From Desulfobacteraceae bacterium (GTDB lineage Bacteria > Desulfobacterota > DSM-4660 > Desulfatiglandales > Desulfatiglandaceae): a stretch of DNA of 11,942 bases. The position numbers and the translations under genes are program-made. Location of the stretch: positions 3,765,062 to 3,777,003 of the forward strand of contig CP070700.1 in the NCBI GenBank assembly GCA_020349865.1, read 5' to 3'. Below the pieces are notes generated by a model. It was not told where the DNA came from, did not search any database, and saw only the letters and a program-made list of their open reading frames with translations. This document shows, piece after piece, positions 6,661 to 11,942 of the stretch (its first letter is position 1; the number at the start of each line of letters is the position of its first letter).

Positions 6661-7599
6661 ATGGATTCCTTCAGGCTCCAATACCCAGTTCATACCCTAA
6701 GTAACCTGCAACTGCTCCCGGCTGGCGCCATGCTCGCGGAAGAGACCCTCAATGAGCTAATAGAGAGTGGCCAAGGGACTGTACCTCAAACCTTCATCCT
6801 GCTAAATTATGGTTCCGTAAAAAATGACATTATTCACTTTTTCAGCCAGCTTCCGTATAGTGTAATTTTCTCCGAAAGGAGGCAAGTGCAGCAACTTTTG
6901 AACCTCATGGAGGGTGTTCGTCTTATCCTCCCTGTCTTGCAATCTTTGGACTACTTCAAAAAATATGATTTCTATACCTATCGCCACATTCTTATGGTTT
7001 TTGCCCTGTCTACTCTTCTGGCTCAGGAACTTGTGGGGAATTATCGGGATCTGATCCAGGAGGCCATGGCAGGCCCTACGCACGACTTTGGCAAGACGTG
7101 CACACCATTGAAAGTCCTTAAAAAGACAGGGCCACTTACCTTGACCGAACGGCGCATGTTGGAGCATCACACTCTCGCTGGCTATATTCTGCTAACCTAT
7201 TATCTTCAAGATCCCAATAACTTGTCTGCAAGAGTAGCCAGAGACCATCATGAAAGGAGGAATGGTTCAGGTTATCCTAAGGGCATATGTCTTTCTGACA
7301 ATCTGGTGGAAATTGTGGCCGCCTGCGATATCTACGATGCTCTCATTTCACCGAGGCCTTATCGGCCCACCTCTTATGATAATCGCACGGCTCTGGAGGA
7401 AATCACTGGCATGGCAGAAAGGGGCGAGTTAGGCTGGGATGTTGTACAGGTCCTCGTGGCTCATAACCGAAAAGACAGACCGCATTACAGCGAGTGCAGG
7501 GTTTCAAGTGAAAAGAGAGGCACTCCCCCGGCTGACAATGTCTACGGTGTCATCGCAAAAGAGGATACCACCCCCCCCAATGACCAGAACCAATCTTAG
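6661..7599 (+). CDS. HD-GYP domain protein, probable cyclic-di-GMP phosphodiesterase
   Basis: 312 residues. An N-terminal ~95-residue region (LLPAGAMLAEETLNELIESG, then a helical segment) has no domain I can name. The HD-GYP domain follows with all expected ligands: His109, His141-Asp142 with Lys145 (HDFGK), His169/His170, His196-His197, the family tripeptide in GSGYPKG (Gly204-Tyr205-Pro206), and Asp223 in DIYDAL, then SPRPYRP. HD-GYP enzymes hydrolyse cyclic-di-GMP to pGpG or GMP with a di- or tri-iron/manganese centre; some act on cGAMP. There is no receiver or membrane domain, so the input is unknown. The C-terminal ~55 residues are polar and low in structure and contain a C8 tract in DNA (7571-7578). 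AAAGGAGG at 6646-6653, seven bases before the ATG, fixes the start. It converges with the cyclase gene. Confidence 0.9.
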   Translation: MDSFRLQYPVHTLSNLQLLPAGAMLAEETLNELIESGQGTVPQTFILLNYGSVKNDIIHFFSQLPYSVIFSERRQVQQLLNLMEGVRLILPVLQSLDYFKKYDFYTYRHILMVFALSTLLAQELVGNYRDLIQEAMAGPTHDFGKTCTPLKVLKKTGPLTLTERRMLEHHTLAGYILLTYYLQDPNNLSARVARDHHERRNGSGYPKGICLSDNLVEIVAACDIYDALISPRPYRPTSYDNRTALEEITGMAERGELGWDVVQVLVAHNRKDRPHYSECRVSSEKRGTPPADNVYGVIAKEDTTPPNDQNQS

Positions 7600-7602
7600 A
7601 AT

Positions 7603-7643
7603 TTGGATTTCTACCCTGGAGAAGTCTCGTGAGACAAATCCAA
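7603..7643 (+). terminator. Hairpin directly after the HD-GYP stop (terminator or 3'-end stabiliser)
   Basis: TTGGATTT (7603-7610) pairs with AAATCCAA (7636-7643), and inside it GTCTC (7624-7628) pairs with GAGAC (7631-7635). A 13-base bulge lies on the left side. It begins 4 bases after the stop. No T-tract follows, so termination would need Rho or the structure may only protect the transcript end. The rest of the 7600-7765 gap shows no other signal. Confidence 0.4.
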
Positions 7644-7765
7644 GGTAAAAATCAATCATAGGCATGGCCTTCTTCGAACTGATTTTATGGATGTGCCTCA
7701 CGTCAGTATTAACTGCCAATAATGAACGGGCTTAAACCTTTTGATTTGTGACGGGGTTCTAACAT

Positions 7766-10700
7766 TCAATCTCCCGCTTTTGAAAGGATTTCTCGTACCG
7801 GCTTGGCGTTAAAAAAGCCTTCTCTGAGTTCAAGATCTGACAGACCGCTTGCGGTATTGCGGATAATTTCTGCTGCAGCACCCCACTGCTCCTGTGCCTC
7901 ACTGAATCGCCCCAGTTTGCCAAATACCAACGCGAGAGAAGCATGAGCCTGCCAGAGCTGTCGGGGGTTACCTACCACTTCGAGAATCTGAACCGCCTCT
8001 TTTAGGCTATCAATAGCGCTGTAAATCTCCTCGCGTCTTAACTGAACCTCACCGAGTAATCTAAGGAAACCTCCTTCGTATTTTCTCGAGTGTGTTCCCC
8101 GCGTTATTTCAAGGTTCCTCTGAATAAGGGCTTCCGCTGAACCAACATCGTTCCGATTCAAAAGGATTTGAGACGCAAGATAGTCCATCCTGACAGTCCA
8201 CCGATTGCGGGTTCGATTATAATCGTCGCTCTCAGATTCTTTCTTAAAAGACTCCATCCGCTGCCAGGCCTCCTCTGGCCTGCCCCGGTCAAACAGATTC
8301 TCCATCAGATTGACATTTGCCTGTGCGACCACCTCTCCGGCCATTTCGCGACCCAGCGGATATTGTTCCATTAGTTTACGTGCAACTTCTTCGCTTCGCA
8401 AATTGAACCTCCGTGCCCGTTCAGGACAATAAATTTCCCTGTAGCAATAACCCAGGGAATTATAAAGCCTTCCGAGCATTAATACTCCTCCAAACTTCTC
8501 ACAGATATCGATTCCATCCCTGAGAAGCTCAATACCATCCTCAATCCTGCCGTATTCCGCAAGAGAAAGTCCCCGAATGAACATAAGGCCGGAAAGCTGG
8601 TTCAAATTAAATATGCTACGCAGCGCTTCAACCAGTCCCTCGGTCAGCTCGATCGTTTTCTTGGGCCTGCCAAGCCACCTCTCCGATATAGCGCGTAAAC
8701 CACGATTGAGCAAAATTCTCCGTTGGTCTCCCGTCTCCAGGGCCATCCGCTCCGCGTCGACTATTATCTGGTTTCCTAAGTAACTGCCCGATTCCTCGTA
8801 TAGCATACCCAAAAGAGAGATATAAATACCTTTAACCCCTTGAATCTGGCTCTCAGCCGATTTGTTCCCAACCTCTCGGGCTCGTGCGATTCCCTGTTCA
8901 TAGAATCCAAGAACCTCCTCTTTCATAGACCTGATGGGCGTCCACCACATTGACCAGGCAAGTTCGGCCAAATTATCCATTTCATGGTCGGCTAAATTAT
9001 TTCGTCGACTGATTTCAACCGCCTCTCTGTATTCCGCCACGGCCGTATCAATGTCTCCGATGTCTTGGCTGGCCGACGCCAGTCCTTGATGCACACGCAC
9101 CTCTGTTTCCGGATCAAGTCTAATATGAGCGTTTTCAGCCGCCTCAAGAGCTTTCCTGAAAAATTCGCGGGCAGCGTGAACGGCACTGTGTCGATTTGAT
9201 TTTTCACCAGCCATCATCAAATACCTAACGGCTTTTGCAGCATTTCCACTTCGCTCATAATGATGCGCAAGTATCTCGTAGTGCTCCTCAAGCCGGTCAG
9301 CATAAAGTTGTTCTATGGTCTGGGCAATGCGGCCGTGGATCTCTCGGCGCCGCTGCCTGAGTAAACTACTGTAGGCCACTTCCTGGGTGAGGGCGTGTTT
9401 GAAAATATATTCCAGTTCCGGGTAAAGGGCCTTCTCGTAAAGGATCTCGAGTCCGACCAAATTGGTCAGGTAGGCCCTCAGCTCTTCCCCCAGTTCCATA
9501 ATGCTCTTTAGAAGCCGAAACGCAAAGTCCTTGCCGATAACGCTTGCCACCTGCATGGTTCGTTTGAGATCCTCACCCAAACGGTCCATTCGAGCAGCCA
9601 ACACCCCCTGGACCGTGTTAGGGATCTCACACTGATCAAGGGGTTGTGCGCAAATGTACTGGTCGTCAGCCTTTATAAGATCCCCACGATCAAGGAGCTC
9701 CCTCACAATCTCCTCAACGAAAAATGGATTTCCTTCGGTCTTCTCCACGATCTTTTGTTCAAGCTCTGGGTCCAACGCCAATCCACCGAGCATATTCCGC
9801 ACAAGCCGGGCGGAAGAATTGACACTAAGCGTCTCCAATCCCAGCCTTTGATAATGTGTACCGTGTGCCCAAGAAGGGGTCCCCTCGGGTCGGTAGGTTG
9901 TAAGCATCATAATCGGGTGGCTGAGAATGCACCGGGAAAGATAGGTAAAAAATTCTTCGGAGATCTTATCCATCCAGTGGACGTCTTCCAGAAAAATGAC
10001 CAGCGGTTTTTCCTCGCCCAGAGCAAGGAAAAAGTTTTTCACTGCCTCGAATGTTCCAAACTTACGGCCCTCGGGATTGAGGGCATTGAACAGAGGATCT
10101 TCCACCCTGAGAGAAAGGAGATTCCGGTAAAATGGGATCATCGGCGCCAGACTCTCCATGGCTTTATCCTGGATTCGATTCCCAACCTCTTCCTCTACCA
10201 TGCCTTCCTCAATACCAAAGCCCTCTTTGACTACATCGATCACTGGAAGAAAGTTGATGTTGCTGCCGTATTGGGGGCAAACGCCGGTGACAAATGTCGC
10301 ATCGGTACCCAAGGACTTTTGAAACTCATAGACGAGGCGGCTCTTCCCAACCCCTGCCTCCCCAACTAAATCGACCACTTGGGCCTCATTGTTTTTTACC
10401 TTTTCAAGTGCTGACCGGAGTGTCTCCATTTCAGGACGGCGACCGACGAGTTCGGTGATTCCCCGCACAAGACCGGCCTCGAAACGGGTACGCACTCCCG
10501 GGCGCTCAGAGACCACGCGATAGATCGGCTGGGGCCGGGCCTTGCCCTTCAAAGGTATCTCACCGACCCTTTCATCCTGGAAGTAATTCCGGATGATATT
10601 ACGCGTCTCTTGACTCACCCAGACTTGTCCGGGCCTTGCAGCCTGCTGAATGCGAGCAGCGAGATTCGTGGTATCCCCAACTGCGGTATAATCCATCCGC

Positions 10701-11311
10701 AGATCATCTCCGATGGAGCCCACGATCACCGGGCCAGAGTTGAGGCCTATGCGCATTCTAAACTCCGCTCCGCAGTCCTTCTTTATATTTTCCCCATACT
10801 CTACCATTGCTTTCTGAATTGAGAGGGCCGAATAGCAGGCCCGTTGAGCATGGTCCTCATGGGCTAAGGGAGCCCCAAAAAGAGCCATGACCCCATCCCC
10901 GGTAAACTGGTTGATCGTCCCCTCATACTTGTGGATTTCGTCCATCAGGATTTTGAAACACCCGTCCATGATTCGATGAACTTCTTCCGGATCGAGATTC
11001 TCAGATATCGCTGTATAGTTAGCTACATCCGCAAAAAGGACAGTCACCAGTTTCCGCTCTCCCTCAATGGAGCTGCGGGTAGTCAGAATTTTTTCTGCCA
11101 TGAATTTAGGCGTATAGGACTTTGGTTGGGCGTAATCTATGGGAGGGGTTATTGCAGGCTTCTCGAGGTTGCAACCGCATTCATTACAAAACTTCGCGCC
11201 AATTGGTAAAGCCTTACCACACTCAGGGCAGCCAAGTTCCAATTTTTGGCCGCATTCAAGGCAAAACTTAGAATCCTGAGGATTATCAAACTGGCATTTT
11301 GGGCACTTCAT
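7766..11311 (-). CDS. Double zinc ribbon - class III adenylate/guanylate cyclase - AAA-type ATPase - TPR protein
   Basis: A soluble 1181-residue multidomain signalling protein. Two zinc ribbons: Cys3/6/17/20 and Cys28/31/42/45. Cyclase domain about 84-268: metal Asp95 (FADV) and Asp139 (TGDGVMALFG), transition-state Asn216 and Arg220 (TNLAARIQ). The two base-selecting positions are Gln135 (usually Lys) and Thr209 (Asp in class IIIa, Thr in IIIb), so ATP is likely but not certain. A STAND/AAA-like ATPase follows: GEAGVGKS at 317-324, Walker B LVIFLEDVHW at 437-446, and a winged-helix-like part to about 690. TPR-type helical repeats fill most of the rest to the C terminus. The order resembles mammalian soluble adenylyl cyclase, a known bacterial architecture. 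The TPRs and ATPase probably sense a ligand and gate the cyclase. No membrane segment. The start is supported by GGGAG seven bases upstream and by the ribbon beginning at residue 3. Confidence 0.93.
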   Translation of the reverse strand: MKCPKCQFDNPQDSKFCLECGQKLELGCPECGKALPIGAKFCNECGCNLEKPAITPPIDYAQPKSYTPKFMAEKILTTRSSIEGERKLVTVLFADVANYTAISENLDPEEVHRIMDGCFKILMDEIHKYEGTINQFTGDGVMALFGAPLAHEDHAQRACYSALSIQKAMVEYGENIKKDCGAEFRMRIGLNSGPVIVGSIGDDLRMDYTAVGDTTNLAARIQQAARPGQVWVSQETRNIIRNYFQDERVGEIPLKGKARPQPIYRVVSERPGVRTRFEAGLVRGITELVGRRPEMETLRSALEKVKNNEAQVVDLVGEAGVGKSRLVYEFQKSLGTDATFVTGVCPQYGSNINFLPVIDVVKEGFGIEEGMVEEEVGNRIQDKAMESLAPMIPFYRNLLSLRVEDPLFNALNPEGRKFGTFEAVKNFFLALGEEKPLVIFLEDVHWMDKISEEFFTYLSRCILSHPIMMLTTYRPEGTPSWAHGTHYQRLGLETLSVNSSARLVRNMLGGLALDPELEQKIVEKTEGNPFFVEEIVRELLDRGDLIKADDQYICAQPLDQCEIPNTVQGVLAARMDRLGEDLKRTMQVASVIGKDFAFRLLKSIMELGEELRAYLTNLVGLEILYEKALYPELEYIFKHALTQEVAYSSLLRQRRREIHGRIAQTIEQLYADRLEEHYEILAHHYERSGNAAKAVRYLMMAGEKSNRHSAVHAAREFFRKALEAAENAHIRLDPETEVRVHQGLASASQDIGDIDTAVAEYREAVEISRRNNLADHEMDNLAELAWSMWWTPIRSMKEEVLGFYEQGIARAREVGNKSAESQIQGVKGIYISLLGMLYEESGSYLGNQIIVDAERMALETGDQRRILLNRGLRAISERWLGRPKKTIELTEGLVEALRSIFNLNQLSGLMFIRGLSLAEYGRIEDGIELLRDGIDICEKFGGVLMLGRLYNSLGYCYREIYCPERARRFNLRSEEVARKLMEQYPLGREMAGEVVAQANVNLMENLFDRGRPEEAWQRMESFKKESESDDYNRTRNRWTVRMDYLASQILLNRNDVGSAEALIQRNLEITRGTHSRKYEGGFLRLLGEVQLRREEIYSAIDSLKEAVQILEVVGNPRQLWQAHASLALVFGKLGRFSEAQEQWGAAAEIIRNTASGLSDLELREGFFNAKPVREILSKAGD

Positions 11312-11374
11312 CGGTTAGCTCCCTATGAAATCGCAGGAAAAATAAATGTCAAGGATATAAGGAAAGAACAAGGA

Positions 11375-11451
11375 CTCCTAATAGAACACCACTATCCTAT
11401 TAGGAGGAAGGCTTGCACATTCGGAGGGGGCTCTCCAGAGTGTGACCTCCT
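11375..11451 (-). promoter_or_regulatory. Two competing hairpins in the upstream leader of the cyclase gene
   Basis: CTCCTAATAG (11375-11384) and CTATTAGGAG (11397-11406) form a perfect 10-bp inverted repeat with a 12-base loop. A second fold pairs AGGAGG (11402-11407) with CCTCCT (11446-11451), enclosing CACATTCGGAG (11416-11426) against CTCCAGAGTGTG (11433-11444). Both folds need the bases at 11402-11406, so only one can form at a time. In the minus-strand transcript they come in order 64-140 bases before the ATG. This could be a switch or a protein site (half-site centres 22 bp apart). No T-run marks a terminator. Confidence 0.4.
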
Positions 11452-11491
11452 GAATAGAAGTTGGGCTAAGATGAAATGAAGTTTATTGGGT

Positions 11492-11520
11492 ATTAATTAT
11501 TAAAAATAGATTCAAGTCAA
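11492..11520 (-). promoter_or_regulatory. Possible sigma70-type promoter for the cyclase gene
   Basis: On the minus strand TTGACT (11520-11515), 17 bases, then ATTAAT (11497-11492) fit -35 and -10 boxes in a very AT-rich stretch. Transcription would start near 11485 and give a leader of about 170 bases containing both hairpins. A closer TTGACA (11352-11347) lacks a convincing -10. Confidence 0.35.
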
Positions 11521-11783
11521 GAAAAATCGGGGTTGAGAATTGGCTCAGCACCAATAATTTTGGTCTGACCTCACACGGGCCATTGCCGGCATGCCGGTAA
11601 CTGCCTCCCGGAGAAATTAAATTGCCCTCCCTAAAGACCTTAAAGACCTCCTGGCCAAGCCCAAGTCACTCTATCCATAATCGGGATTTTGCCACCTGAG
11701 ATCTTCAATAATGTGCTCTGGTCGCTATTTCTCTTACTTAGTCAACTACCACCCCTACCCCATATTCTTGCCAAATTAATCCT
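11521..11783. other. Intergenic stretch without a recognisable gene
   Basis: No reading frame with a ribosome site or family motif was found on either strand. The only local structure is the 12-bp perfect palindrome CCGGCATGCCGG (11586-11597) and a short direct repeat TAAAGACCT (11630-11649 region). On the minus strand a 12-codon frame (MARVRSDQNYWC) starts at about 11584 and stops at once; it is too short to call. Confidence 0.5.
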
Positions 11784-11942
11784 GTTCATCCGGTTAATGA
11801 GTACGCCTCAACACAACACATGGTTGCGGGGTTGAAGGTTGAAGCGGTCTTTTCGTAGTGACTGCTGGAAGGCCTTCGTGATTTCAGGTTGAGAAGCCCG
11901 GAATCGAAGAAAAGACTGCTTCGAACTTCCCATCTGCCAACT
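11784..11942. repeat. Family A nested inverted-repeat element, copy 2 (diverged, cut by the window edge)
   Basis: Bases 11784-11807 match the left outer arm of copy 1 (2337-2360) at about 20 of 24 positions. The middle arms are 11834-11855 (gaaggttgaagcggtctttt) and 11907-11929 in inverted orientation. The stretches gtgactg...ggccttcgt.atttca (11857-11885) and ggaatcgaagaaaaga (11900-11915) are nearly identical to copy 1 at 2424-2450 and 2581-2596. The inner ~115 bases of copy 1, with the GC-rich stems, are missing and replaced by about 14 bases. The right outer arm should lie just past 11942. Confidence 0.7.

Noticed and set aside
9644..10369. 241-codon plus-strand frame inside the cyclase gene
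   Set aside because: It is antisense to the ATPase part of the cyclase protein, which carries clear Walker motifs. The translation has no domain and no ribosome site.
11545..11600. Start of a REP-associated (Y1) transposase on the minus strand (MPAMARVRSD...)
   Set aside because: The frame stops after about 15 codons and no HUH motif or downstream homology is visible.

Overview
This window looks like a chromosomal segment of a Gram-negative, probably anaerobic bacterium of the Desulfobacterota (former Deltaproteobacteria) type. That is an inference from gene content and is not proven. waaA (Kdo transferase) implies lipopolysaccharide and so an outer membrane. The selD tail implies selenium metabolism. 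The acyl-CoA dehydrogenase has the active-site substitutions described for the alicyclic, benzoate-pathway dehydrogenases of anaerobic degraders and syntrophs. Long nested-palindrome repeats sit in the intergenic gaps. I found no rRNA, tRNA, CRISPR array, phage gene or transposase.

Layout: (1) 1-212, 3' end of selD (+). (2) 229-2220, ABC-F ATPase (-), convergent with selD. (3) 2221-2693, a gap filled mostly by a ~320-bp nested inverted repeat, family A. (4) 2694-3833, acyl-CoA dehydrogenase (-) lacking the usual catalytic glutamate. (5) 3834-4309, a gap with a TTGACA/TGTCAA dyad, a ~195-bp palindromic element of a second family (B) and a possible forward promoter. (6) 4310-4923, a two-gene forward operon: an unrecognised 112-residue protein and a stand-alone Smr-domain protein. 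(7) 4928-6271, waaA (-), convergent with smr with only 4 bases between. A short reading frame with one in-frame TGA ends one base before the waaA start. (8) 6525-7599, an extended -10 promoter, a leader hairpin and an HD-GYP phosphodiesterase (+). (9) 7766-11311, a 1181-residue double zinc ribbon / class III cyclase / ATPase / TPR protein (-), convergent with the HD-GYP gene and preceded by a leader with two competing hairpins. (10) 11312-11942, no gene; it holds that leader, a candidate promoter and, at the right edge, a second diverged family A repeat cut by the window end.

The genes do not form one pathway; this is mostly housekeeping and signalling DNA. The closest functional pairing is the convergent HD-GYP (probable cyclic dinucleotide breakdown) and cyclase (probable cyclic nucleotide synthesis) genes. 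The points most worth following are the dehydrogenase active site (Asp91 present, Thr362 where Glu is expected), the two repeat families, and the mutually exclusive hairpins upstream of the cyclase.
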